From contig JBFWNZ010000257.1 of NCBI GenBank assembly GCA_050250795.1, positions 1-5,837 of the forward strand: a stretch of 5,837 bases of DNA. The letters are read 5' to 3'. This document shows, piece after piece, positions 1 through 5,837 of the stretch. Under the pieces are notes generated by a model. The model made no database searches, was not told where the DNA came from, and was given only the letters and a program-made list of their open reading frames with translations. The first letter of the stretch is position 1, and each line of letters begins with the position of its first letter. This DNA comes from JBFWNZ01 sp050250795. GTDB lineage: Bacteria; Pseudomonadota; Alphaproteobacteria; UBA8366. A program made the translations under genes and the position numbers.

Positions 1-897
1 TCGCTTCAAGCCGTCGGAGATGAAGCCGCCGAATAGCACCCCGGCGGCGTTGGCGCAGATGAAGGCGGTCAGCGCCGCATTGGCGGCGGTCAGCGAGATG
101 CCGTGCAGGTTGACCAGCGCCGTGGTCGAGAAGGATTGCAGCCCGGATGTGACCGACGCCATCATCACGAAGAAGGCCAGGAAGGCCAGCATGGGCGGCG
201 ACATCAACAGGCCGACGCCCTGATGGCCCTTGGGCGTGTCCTTGCCCTTCGACGTCTTGCCGGCATTGATCGCCCCGCCCAGCAGGCCGCCCTGAAGCGC
301 CATGGCCAGGGCGACGGCGACGCCCGCCAGCCCCACGATGATGAGCGCGATGCGCCAGTTCCACAGCGCTGCGAGCGTGGTCATGGTCAGCGGTGCCGCC
401 ACCCAGCCCAGATTGCCCGCGAACATGTGGATGCCGATGGCACGGCCCAGCCGCGACGCATCGATCCGGTCGGCCATGATCGCATAGTCGGCCGGGTGGA
501 ACACGCTGTTGCCCAGGCCCCCGAACACGGCGAAGACCAGGATCAGCATGTAGTTGTCGACCACGCCCATGAGGGCGATGGCGATGCCGTTCAGCGCAAG
601 GCCGAGGATCAGGATGTGCCGGGCGCCGAAGCGGTCGACCAGGAAGCCCATCGGCGCCTGAATGGCGCCGGTCGAGACGTGATAGACCGTCATGATCAGG
701 CCGAGCGCGGCATAGCTGACGGCGAAATGGTCCTTCAGCAGCAGGAACAGCGGCGGCAGGGTCAGCATGTAGAAATGGCTGCAGAAATGGCCGGCGCAGA
801 TCAGCGCCATGAGCCGGCGCTCGCGCCCCCGGTCCCCGGCCGCCGGCCCAACGTCCGCCGCTTCCGCATCCACCAATTCTGCCGTGCCGTCGGTCAT
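1..897 (-). CDS. MFS transporter, FsR-like, second of a tandem pair (C-terminus cut by window edge)
   Basis: This is an inner-membrane major facilitator of the group related to fosmidomycin-resistance (FsR) exporters. The substrate cannot be read from sequence; efflux of a small molecule is the family expectation. The frame is open for 299 codons from ATG 897 to the window edge, covering about eight of twelve membrane helices. After a charged 30-residue N-terminal tail come GHFCSHFY (36-43) and PPLF (48-51). The helix 2-3 loop has motif A, GFLVDRFGAR (84-93), followed by GNSVFHPADY (129-138). A basic, Lys-rich loop (about 209-228) separates the two halves, and GGFISDGLKR (290-299) is the second-half counterpart of motif A. 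The start is well supported: GAGGAG lies 7 bases upstream, and the ATG overlaps the stop of the preceding MFS gene as ATGA, which implies translational coupling. Roughly 110-120 residues are missing beyond the edge. It is paralogous to that neighbour, with about 55% identity by hand over residues 36-190. Confidence 0.9.
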   Translation of the reverse strand, partial: MTDGTAELVDAEAADVGPAAGDRGRERRLMALICAGHFCSHFYMLTLPPLFLLLKDHFAVSYAALGLIMTVYHVSTGAIQAPMGFLVDRFGARHILILGLALNGIAIALMGVVDNYMLILVFAVFGGLGNSVFHPADYAIMADRIDASRLGRAIGIHMFAGNLGWVAAPLTMTTLAALWNWRIALIIVGLAGVAVALAMALQGGLLGGAINAGKTSKGKDTPKGHQGVGLLMSPPMLAFLAFFVMMASVTSGLQSFSTTALVNLHGISLTAANAALTAFICANAAGVLFGGFISDGLKR

Positions 898-2159
898 GCA
901 TCTGCTCCTCTGCGGTGCGCGGCAGCCTGCGCCGCCAGCACCAGTCCCATCGAAACCAGGTAGAAGGCGCCCATCGCGGCAAACACTGCGGCTGCGGCGC
1001 CATGGTCGATCAGCCAGCCGAAGGCGATGGGCGCGAGGCCGATCCCCAGGCTGTTGCCGACGAAGACGAATCCGAAGACCCGGCCGGTACCGCCGGCCGG
1101 GGCGGCGAGGCGGATCAGAACGTCGCGCGGCGGCAGCGAGGCCCCGAAGGCCATGCCGACGACCGTCAGGGTCGCGATCAAGGGCAAGCCGTCCAGGGCG
1201 ACGAAGGCGGGCAGCGCGGCGGCGATCCCCGCCACCGTCATCCACAATGCGACGAAGCGGTGATGGCGTCCATCCCGCTCCGCCAGCCAGCCGCCCAGCA
1301 GCACGCCGGCCGGCATGCCCAGCAAGGCCGCGCTCATCGCGATGCCTGCGGTCGCGCGGTCGATGCCGTGGGCCTCGGTCAGTGCGCTGGCCGTGAAGTT
1401 GTAGAGGCCGGCATTGGCGACGCCGAATGCGGCAAAGAACAGGAAGAAGATCAGGACCGCACGATTCAGTACCACAGACCCCGATCCGCTGCCGGGCGTG
1501 TCCTGGGTCGATGCCCGCCTTGCGACGTCGCGCTCGTCGACCAGCCGGTCGCGCTGCACCAGCATCAGGGCGGCCAGCACCACTCCGGCGGCGCTCGTGG
1601 CGATCAGGGCGATGCGCCAGTCCCAGAAAGCGGCCAGCGCGCCGATCGTCATCGGCGCCACGCCGCCCCCGACGAAGGCTGCGAAGCTATGGACGCTGAA
1701 GGCGCGGGCGAGGCGTTCCGGCCGCACGGCTGCCGACAGGATCGAATAATCGGCAGGATGGAACACGCTGTTGCCGATACCGGCGACCAGCGCCAGCGCG
1801 ATGATCTGCCAATAGGCATCGACCAGTCCGATGCCGGCCATGGCTGCCGCGTTCATCGCCAGCCCGCCGATCAGCACATAGCGCGCGCCCAGCCGGTCCA
1901 CCAGGAAACCCACCGGCCCCTGCAGCACGCCGCCGACGAGGTTGTAGCAGGTCATCGCCAGTCCCAGCGCGGCGAAGCCCACCTGGAACTCGTCCCGCAG
2001 AATCAGGAACAGCGGGGGCAGTGCCAGCAGGTAGAAATGGCTGAAGAAATGCCCGACGCTGACGAGGCCGACCACATAACGGTCGTCGGCCGCGGCGAGC
2101 GGCGGTTCGTTGCCCTCGACCGGAAGGTCAGGGCTGCTGCGGGCTGCGATCAGGCTCAT
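894..2159 (-). CDS. MFS transporter, FsR-like, first of a tandem pair
   Basis: This is a complete 421-residue, twelve-helix major facilitator permease of the inner membrane, probably a proton-driven exporter; the substrate is unknown. Visible marks are GHFFSHFY (36-43), LPPLF (47-51), motif A GFLVDRLGAR (84-93), GNSVFHPADY (129-138), a polar central loop (203-230) and GGWLAERDGR (289-298). A second-half segment, PPRDVLIR (343-350), is followed by GRVFGFVFVGNSLG (359-372). I chose ATG 2159 because the protein then aligns without gaps to the downstream paralogue from residue 30 on. The same frame stays open to an ATG at 2357, but that would add 66 Arg/Ala/Pro-rich residues with no membrane or family character and would overlap the araC gene. 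The ribosome-binding site at 2159 is weak (a GAG 10 bases upstream), so GTG 2168 remains possible. The gene ends in an ATGA overlap with the second MFS gene and lies 100 bases after the AraC-type regulator. Confidence 0.9.
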   Translation of the reverse strand: MSLIAARSSPDLPVEGNEPPLAAADDRYVVGLVSVGHFFSHFYLLALPPLFLILRDEFQVGFAALGLAMTCYNLVGGVLQGPVGFLVDRLGARYVLIGGLAMNAAAMAGIGLVDAYWQIIALALVAGIGNSVFHPADYSILSAAVRPERLARAFSVHSFAAFVGGGVAPMTIGALAAFWDWRIALIATSAAGVVLAALMLVQRDRLVDERDVARRASTQDTPGSGSGSVVLNRAVLIFFLFFAAFGVANAGLYNFTASALTEAHGIDRATAGIAMSAALLGMPAGVLLGGWLAERDGRHHRFVALWMTVAGIAAALPAFVALDGLPLIATLTVVGMAFGASLPPRDVLIRLAAPAGGTGRVFGFVFVGNSLGIGLAPIAFGWLIDHGAAAAVFAAMGAFYLVSMGLVLAAQAAAHRRGADA

Positions 2160-2218
2160 GACGGCCACGCTCGATATCAGGGGCGCGGCTGCGGGCCATG
2201 CGCGCCTGGACCGGCAAT

Positions 2219-2247
2219 GGGATAGACCTTCCCGTGCCGCTTGCCAA
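2219..2247 (-). promoter_or_regulatory. Possible weak promoter upstream of the MFS pair
   Basis: On the minus strand, TTGGCA (2247-2242) is followed after exactly 17 bases by TATCCC (2224-2219). The first hexamer matches five of six positions of the housekeeping -35 consensus; the second matches only the TAT of the -10 box. It lies in the only sizeable intergenic gap and would start transcription about 50-55 bases before the MFS start codon. It overlaps the stem-loop at 2231-2257, so a regulator or a transcript structure could affect it. The match is weak and could be chance. Confidence 0.2.
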
Positions 2248-2257
2248 GGGGCACGGG
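2231..2257 (-). other. Strong stem-loop just after the araC stop (terminator-like, no U-tract)
   Basis: Two bases after the TGA of the AraC-type gene the transcript reads CCCGTGCC, an 11-base spacer, then GGCACGGG, giving a perfect 8-bp GC-rich stem. Within the spacer, CTT and AAG can pair around GGC, so the hairpin can extend to 11 pairs with one C-C mismatch and a three-base loop. The sequence after the stem is AAGGTCTATCCC with no run of T, so it is not a classical intrinsic terminator. It may protect the 3' end of the upstream message, act as a partial or Rho-assisted terminator, or lower expression of the MFS pair. The pairing is seen directly; the role is inferred. Confidence 0.5.
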
Positions 2258-2259
2258 GT

Positions 2260-3081
2260 TCAGCAACCGCTCGTGGCCGGACGTTCGGCGAAATAGCGGC
2301 GTGGCGTCGTGCCGAGCGCCCGGCGGAACATGGCGATGAAGGCGCTGGGGCTGTCATAGCCGAGGTCGAGCGCGACCCCCGTCACCGGCTCGCCGGCGGC
2401 CAGCCGCTCCAGCGCGCGCAGCAGGCGAAGCTGCTGACGCCACTGGCCGAAGCTCATGCCCGTCTCCGCCTGGAACAGCCGCGCCAGCGTGCGGGCGCTG
2501 GCGCCGGCAAGCCGGGCCCACTCATCGATGGTGCGTTCGTCCGCCGGGTCGGCCAGCAGGGCATCGGCGATGCGCCGAAGCCGCGCATCCTGGGGGATCG
2601 GCAGCGACAGCGGCGCCACCGGCAGCACCTGGATCTGATCGAGGATCACGGCCATCAGGCGCGCTTCCGGCCCGTCGGGCGGGAAGGTCTGCGGCGCGTC
2701 GACAGCCGCCAGGATGAGTTCGCGCAGCAGCGGCGTCACATGCAGGACGCAGACCTCGCCGGGCAGGCCGGTACCCGACGATCCCGCATGCTCGGTGTCG
2801 ATATAGATCGTCCGCATGCGCACCGTGCCCGACGCGTCGATGCGGTGGACCACGCCGGCGGGCATCCAGACGGCCCGATAGGGCGGGACGACGAAGGTCC
2901 CATGCGCCGTGGTCACGGTCATCACGCCGTCGCTGGCATAGACCAGCTGGGCACGGCGGTGGCTGTGCGGCGGAATGGTCTCGCCGGCGGCGAGGTCGCG
3001 CGCATGCGCCAGCATCGGTTGCGGCAGGGCGTCGAGCCGCTGTCTCGCCTTGTGCGCTTCCTCGGTTTCGAGAATAGGCAT
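2260..3081 (-). CDS. AraC-family transcriptional regulator with N-terminal cupin (NimR-like)
   Basis: This is a 273-residue cytoplasmic DNA-binding regulator. The N-terminal half is a cupin-type sensor: PHSHRRAQLVYASDG (38-52) and the stretch VPPYRAVWMPAGVVH (65-79) match the pattern of AraC proteins related to E. coli NimR, which controls a drug-exporting MFS protein. The C-terminal domain (about 165-265) carries the two helix-turn-helix motifs, the first at about 184-205 (TIDEWARLAGASARTLARLF) and the second at about 232-256, with GYDSPSAFIAMFRRALGTTPRRY (241-263) as the family signature. The start at ATG 3081 has AGGA 8 bases upstream. The gene begins 27 bases after fetB and ends 100 bases before the MFS pair. 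The natural reading is that it controls the MFS genes, and possibly itself, in response to a small molecule bound by the cupin domain. The ligand is not predictable from sequence. The family assignment is certain; the target is inference. Confidence 0.93.
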   Translation of the reverse strand: MPILETEEAHKARQRLDALPQPMLAHARDLAAGETIPPHSHRRAQLVYASDGVMTVTTAHGTFVVPPYRAVWMPAGVVHRIDASGTVRMRTIYIDTEHAGSSGTGLPGEVCVLHVTPLLRELILAAVDAPQTFPPDGPEARLMAVILDQIQVLPVAPLSLPIPQDARLRRIADALLADPADERTIDEWARLAGASARTLARLFQAETGMSFGQWRQQLRLLRALERLAAGEPVTGVALDLGYDSPSAFIAMFRRALGTTPRRYFAERPATSGC

Positions 3082-3089
3082 GGAAGCGA

Positions 3090-3095
3090 TCCTAA
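3090..3095 (-). promoter_or_regulatory. Ribosome-binding site of the AraC-type gene
   Basis: The minus strand reads TTAGGA in the 27-base gap between the fetB stop and the araC start, 8 bases before ATG 3081. It supports that start codon. No promoter fits in the gap itself, which is consistent with read-through from fetAB, although a promoter inside the 3' end of fetB cannot be excluded. Confidence 0.65.
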
Positions 3096-3108
3096 CCCGC
3101 CGGCGGCG

Positions 3109-3915
3109 TCATAGAGCGTCGGCCAGCCGGTCGAGCCGCAGGCGATGCCGCGCATCCGTCAGCCGCCGGCTTCCCGCCAGAACGGCTGCGAGCACGCCGA
3201 AGCCCGTGCCGGCGGCGATCAGCACGGTGACGAGAAGCTGATACTTCGTCGCGAGGATCGGATCGACACCCGCCAGAATCTGTCCCGTCATCATCCCCGG
3301 AAGGAACACGAGGCCGGTGGCGGCCATGGAGTTCACGATCGGGATCATCGCCGTGCGCAGTGCCCCGCGGACGACGCCGTGCATCGCCTGTCCGCGCGTC
3401 GCGCCGAGGGCCAGCCGTGTCTCGATCGCCACACGGTCGCGCCAGGCCGAGACGGTGAGCGTATGCAGACCCAGCCCCACCCCGGTCAGCGTATTGCCGA
3501 GGATCATGCCGAGCAGCGGGATGGCGAAGCGGGGATCGTACCAGGGGTCGGGCTGCACGAAGACCGTCAGGCCCATCAGCGTCACGAGAAAGCCCGCAGC
3601 CAGCATGGCGGTCGCGCCGACACCGTAGCCCCACCAGCCCGCCAGCCGCCGTTCCTGGCGGGCCATCGCTTCATGTCCGGCCACGGCGACCATCACGACC
3701 GCGGCCACTGCCGTCCAGAACGGGGCGGCATCCAGGAAGAGCCACCGAAGGATAAGCCCGACCAGGGCCAGCTGCACGATCATCCGCAGCGAGGCGATCA
3801 GCAGTTGTCGCTCCAGCCCAAGGCGGTACCAGACGGACAGCGCCCCGTTGACCAGAAGCAGCAGCGCGGCAATCGCCAGATCGTCTAGTCCGATGACCGG
3901 CAGGGGCGTGCTCAT
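3109..3915 (-). CDS. fetB: FetB-type ABC transporter permease (UPF0014/YbbM family), putative iron exporter
   Basis: This 268-residue integral membrane protein has about seven helices (roughly 11-30, 44-62, 66-82, 100-121, 130-152, 187-206 and 224-247). It is recognised as FetB/YbbM from ASLRMIVQLALVG (41-53), IPLLGMILGN (132-141), the coupling-helix region ETRLALGATRGQA (165-177), IPIVNSMAATGLVFLPGMMTGQILAG (191-216) and the YQ pair (225-226). In E. coli, FetAB exports iron and lowers oxidative stress; transport of iron or another metal here is inferred from the family. The usual length is about 260 residues, so the gene is complete. The start at ATG 3915 is fixed by GAGGAG 5 bases upstream and by the ATGA overlap with the ATPase gene, so the two subunits are translationally coupled. 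The frame stays open upstream to 4437, but that part is a shadow of the ATPase gene. The next gene, araC, follows 27 bases downstream. Confidence 0.92.
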   Translation of the reverse strand: MSTPLPVIGLDDLAIAALLLLVNGALSVWYRLGLERQLLIASLRMIVQLALVGLILRWLFLDAAPFWTAVAAVVMVAVAGHEAMARQERRLAGWWGYGVGATAMLAAGFLVTLMGLTVFVQPDPWYDPRFAIPLLGMILGNTLTGVGLGLHTLTVSAWRDRVAIETRLALGATRGQAMHGVVRGALRTAMIPIVNSMAATGLVFLPGMMTGQILAGVDPILATKYQLLVTVLIAAGTGFGVLAAVLAGSRRLTDARHRLRLDRLADAL

Positions 3916-4505
3916 GCCATCTCCTCGATCCGGCCCGCGACCAGCCGCAGCACGCGACCGGCGAGCCGCTGCGCCTGGGCCGGGTCGTGGGTGACGAGCA
4001 GCACCGAGGTGCCGCCGGCCAGCCGTTCGGCAAGGATGGATTCGACCGAGGCGCCGGTGTCGGCATCGAGGCCGGAGGTCGGCTCGTCGAGGAGAAGGAC
4101 GCGCGGATTCAGGACGAACGCCCGCGCCAGTGCCAGCCGCTGCCGTTCCCCCGTGGACAGGCGCGCGACCGACCAGCCCCGTACATCGGCAGGCAGCGCC
4201 ATGCGTGCGGCAATGGGCGCCGCGAGGTCCCAGTCCGGGAAATGGGTGCCGACGGAATCGGCCCACCAGCCTGATTCCGGCGCGACGTAGCAGACTTGGC
4301 GCCGCCAGGCGGGGGCGGGCATGGAGTCGCGCGGAACCGTGTCCAGCAGGACCTGTCCGTCGTTCGGGTCGAGATCGGCGATTGCGCGCAGCAGCAGCGT
4401 CTTGCCGGCGCCGGACGTTCCCATCACCGCAAGGCATTGCCCGTCCGGCAGCGTCAGGTCGACCGGTCCCAACCCCGCCCTGCTCAAGCCGTGGATGGAA
4501 AGCAT
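3912..4505 (-). CDS. fetA: FetA-like ABC transporter ATP-binding protein, partner of FetB
   Basis: This 197-residue cytoplasmic nucleotide-binding subunit energises the FetB permease encoded directly downstream. All catalytic motifs but one are standard: Walker A GTSGAGKT (29-36), signature LSTGERQR (116-123), Walker B VLLLDE (136-141), D-loop SGLD (144-147) and switch His173. The exception is the Q-loop: where E. coli FetA has CAQTP, this protein has VAPESGWW (74-81), so the usual Gln is Pro76 followed by Glu77. The protein is shorter than E. coli FetA (about 225 residues), mainly at the ends, and seems to be a minimal ATPase core. The start at ATG 4505 has AAGG 9 bases upstream and lies 24 bases after the mutase stop. 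The stop overlaps the fetB start (ATGA). The ABC assignment is certain. The FetA name depends on the FetB partner, and the transported ion is inferred. Confidence 0.87.
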   Translation of the reverse strand: MLSIHGLSRAGLGPVDLTLPDGQCLAVMGTSGAGKTLLLRAIADLDPNDGQVLLDTVPRDSMPAPAWRRQVCYVAPESGWWADSVGTHFPDWDLAAPIAARMALPADVRGWSVARLSTGERQRLALARAFVLNPRVLLLDEPTSGLDADTGASVESILAERLAGGTSVLLVTHDPAQAQRLAGRVLRLVAGRIEEMA

Positions 4506-4525
4506 CGCCGCCGCCCTTGGGCGAT
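4504..4525 (-). promoter_or_regulatory. Possible hairpin over the fetA start codon with the ribosome-binding site in its loop
   Basis: In the short gap between the mutase and fetA, the transcript reads ATCGCC, ten bases (CAAGGGCGGC), then GGCGAT followed by G. The six-base arms pair perfectly and the second arm includes the AU of the fetA start codon, while the AAGG ribosome-binding site lies in the loop. An alternative pairing, CGCCC with GGGCG (4512-4523), would instead cover the ribosome-binding site. Either could moderate translation of the ATPase. GC-rich DNA forms such repeats by chance, so the functional role is uncertain. Confidence 0.25.
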
Positions 4526-4529
4526 CCGG

Positions 4530-5837
4530 TCAGGCCGCCGCCGCCTGACGCTGGCGGCGGATCAGGCCCATGATGTCGCTGGCCGCGGCGGGGATGTTGG
4601 TGCCGGGACCGTAGACGGCGGCGACGCCGTTCTCGGCCAGGAAGTCATAGTCCTTGGGCGGGATCACGCCACCGCAGACGACCAGGATGTCCTCGGCCCC
4701 CTGCTCGCGCAGCGCCGCGATCAGCGCCGGCACCAGGGTCTTGTGGCCGGCCGCCTGGCTGGACACGCCGACGACATGGACGTCGTTCTCCACCGCCTGG
4801 CGGGCGGCCTCCTCCGGTGTCTGGAACAGCGGCCCGACATCGACGTCGAAGCCGATATCGGCAAAGGCGGTGGCGATCACCTTGGCGCCGCGGTCATGGC
4901 CGTCCTGGCCCAGCTTGACCACCAGCATGCGCGGCCGGCGGCCCTCCTCGGCGGCGAACTCCTCGACCTCGGACTGGATCTTCGCAAAGCCCTCATCGCC
5001 CTCATAGGCGGCGCCATAGACGCCGGAGATCGAGCGGATCACCGCGCGGTGGCGCGAGAACACGCTCTCCATCGCGTCGGAAATCTCGCCGACCGTGGCG
5101 CGCGCCCGTGCCGCCTCAATCGACATGGCGAGCAGATTGCCCTCGCCGCTGGCGGCGCATTTGGTCAGCGCGTCCAGCGCGGCACGGCAGGCGGCCTCAT
5201 CGCGCGAGCCGCGCACCTGGGCGAGGCGGCGCACTTGTCCGTCGCGCACTCGGCTGTTGTCGATGTCCAGAAGGTCCACCTCGTCGCGCACCGGCGGCCG
5301 GAAGCGGTTGACGCCGACGATCACCTCCTCGCCGCGGTCGATCCGTGCCTGCCGCCGCGCCGAGGCCTCCTCGATGCGCAGCTTGGGCATGCCGGACTCC
5401 ACCGCCTTGGTCATGCCGCCCAGCGCCTCGACCTCGTCGATCAGCGACCGCGCCGCGGCGACCAGGCTCGCCGTCAGGCTCTCGATGTAATAGCTGCCCG
5501 CCAGCGGGTCGACGACCTTGGGCACGCCGGTCTCGTGCTGCAGGATCAACTGGGTGTTGCGGGCGATACGGGCGGAGAACTCGCTGGGCAGCGCCAGCGC
5601 CTCGTCGAAGGCGTTGGTGTGCAGCGACTGGGTTCCGCCCAGCACCGCGGCCAGCGCCTCGATGGTGGTGCGGACCACGTTGTTGTAGGGGTCCTGCTCG
5701 GTCAGCGACGCGCCCGAGGTCTGGCAATGCGTGCGCAGCGCCAGCGACCGGTCGTCCTTGGGCTGGAAATGCCGGTCCATCAACTCGGCCCAGAGCTGGC
5801 GCGCGGCGCGCAGCTTGGCGATCTCCATGAAGAAGTT
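4530..5837 (-). CDS. scpA: Methylmalonyl-CoA mutase, C-terminal part (5' end outside window)
   Basis: This is adenosylcobalamin-dependent methylmalonyl-CoA mutase (EC 5.4.99.2), which interconverts (R)-methylmalonyl-CoA and succinyl-CoA at the end of propionyl-CoA degradation in the cytoplasm. The frame enters at the window edge as NFFMEIAK, so the first 435 visible residues are the C-terminal part of a protein usually about 715-720 long. The TIM-barrel part shows LRTHCQTSG (34-42), EQDPYNN (47-53), GGTQSLHTNAFDEA (67-80) and RIARNTQ (90-96). The cobalamin domain (about 301-428) has the DGHDRG box (312-317), whose His coordinates cobalt, GPLFQTP (335-341), CGG (388-390) and YGPGT (409-413). 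The family's SxL motif reads Ser-Ser-Gln here (359-361). A single chain carries both domains, as in homodimeric ScpA/McmA types, although a MutB-type large subunit is possible because the small-subunit gene would lie upstream. The stop at 4530 is followed after 24 bases by fetA, with no clear terminator. Confidence 0.93.
   Translation of the reverse strand, partial: NFFMEIAKLRAARQLWAELMDRHFQPKDDRSLALRTHCQTSGASLTEQDPYNNVVRTTIEALAAVLGGTQSLHTNAFDEALALPSEFSARIARNTQLILQHETGVPKVVDPLAGSYYIESLTASLVAAARSLIDEVEALGGMTKAVESGMPKLRIEEASARRQARIDRGEEVIVGVNRFRPPVRDEVDLLDIDNSRVRDGQVRRLAQVRGSRDEAACRAALDALTKCAASGEGNLLAMSIEAARARATVGEISDAMESVFSRHRAVIRSISGVYGAAYEGDEGFAKIQSEVEEFAAEEGRRPRMLVVKLGQDGHDRGAKVIATAFADIGFDVDVGPLFQTPEEAARQAVENDVHVVGVSSQAAGHKTLVPALIAALREQGAEDILVVCGGVIPPKDYDFLAENGVAAVYGPGTNIPAAASDIMGLIRRQRQAAAA

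Noticed and set aside
103..963. 286-codon plus-strand open frame
   Set aside because: Antisense to the second MFS gene, low-complexity His/Gln/Arg composition, no family resemblance; a shadow frame.
915..2225. Long 436-codon plus-strand open frame
   Set aside because: It lies exactly antisense to the first MFS gene, is rich in Gln, Gly, Arg, Asp and His with no recognisable domain, and is the usual product of high-GC codon bias on the opposite strand.
2160..2357. N-terminal extension of the first MFS protein to an ATG at 2357
   Set aside because: The 66 extra residues are Arg/Ala/Pro-rich, overlap the end of the araC gene and cross the intergenic stem-loop, and the paralogue alignment begins only after the internal ATG at 2159.
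2110..3114. 334-codon plus-strand open frame
   Set aside because: Antisense to the AraC-type gene and the MFS start; the composition is typical of a shadow frame, whereas the minus strand encodes a textbook AraC protein.
3092..3634. 180-codon minus-strand open frame within fetB
   Set aside because: Out of frame with fetB, Arg/Asp-rich with no hydrophobic pattern or known domain; a shadow of the permease gene.
3145..3888. 247-codon plus-strand open frame opposite fetB
   Set aside because: His/Gln/Arg/Gly-rich antisense frame without any recognisable motif.
3916..4437. N-terminal extension of FetB upstream of ATG 3915
   Set aside because: It is the shadow of the ATPase gene in another frame; the 268-residue product from 3915 has the full family length and a strong ribosome-binding site.
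4533..4553. GCC/GGC triplet run near the end of the mutase gene
   Set aside because: It simply encodes the alanine-rich C-terminus (QAAAA) with GC-biased codons; too short to be a meaningful repeat.
5197..5727. 176-codon minus-strand open frame within the mutase gene
   Set aside because: Out-of-frame reading of a strongly conserved mutase coding region; Arg/Gly/Ala-rich and without family resemblance.

Overview
The window is GC-rich and fully coding on the minus strand, with a dense, co-directional gene layout. The protein families present and the strong GC bias at third codon positions suggest a high-GC alphaproteobacterium, perhaps Rhodospirillales-like. That placement is inference from protein style, since there is no rRNA or other marker in the window. 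No RNA gene, insertion sequence, CRISPR array or phage gene is visible. The longest stretch without a gene is 100 bases.

In transcription order (high to low coordinate) there are six genes. (1) 5837-4530 is the C-terminal 435 residues of a B12-dependent methylmalonyl-CoA mutase; its 5' end lies outside the window. (2) 4505-3912 is a compact FetA-like ABC ATPase, and (3) 3915-3109 is a FetB-type permease (UPF0014/YbbM family). These two are joined by an ATGA overlap and are probably a metal (iron) exporter. (4) 3081-2260 is an AraC-family regulator with an N-terminal cupin, resembling the NimR group. (5) 2159-894 and (6) 897-1 (C-terminus cut by the window edge) are two major facilitator transporters, also joined by an ATGA overlap. 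They are clear paralogues of each other.

Gene spacings are 24, -4, 27, 100 and -4 bases, so one long transcript is possible. The likely functional blocks are the mutase, fetA-fetB, and araC-MFS-MFS. A strong stem-loop sits just after the araC stop codon, in the only sizeable gap, and may separate or adjust expression of the MFS pair. The simplest reading is that the AraC protein senses a small molecule and controls the efflux-type MFS pair downstream. Whether fetAB belongs to that circuit is open.

Nothing here amounts to a clearly new system. The most notable points are the tandem MFS duplication, the unusual Q-loop (Pro-Glu instead of Gln) in the small ATPase, the Leu-to-Gln change in the cobalamin-binding SxL motif of the mutase, and possible RNA hairpins at two gene junctions.
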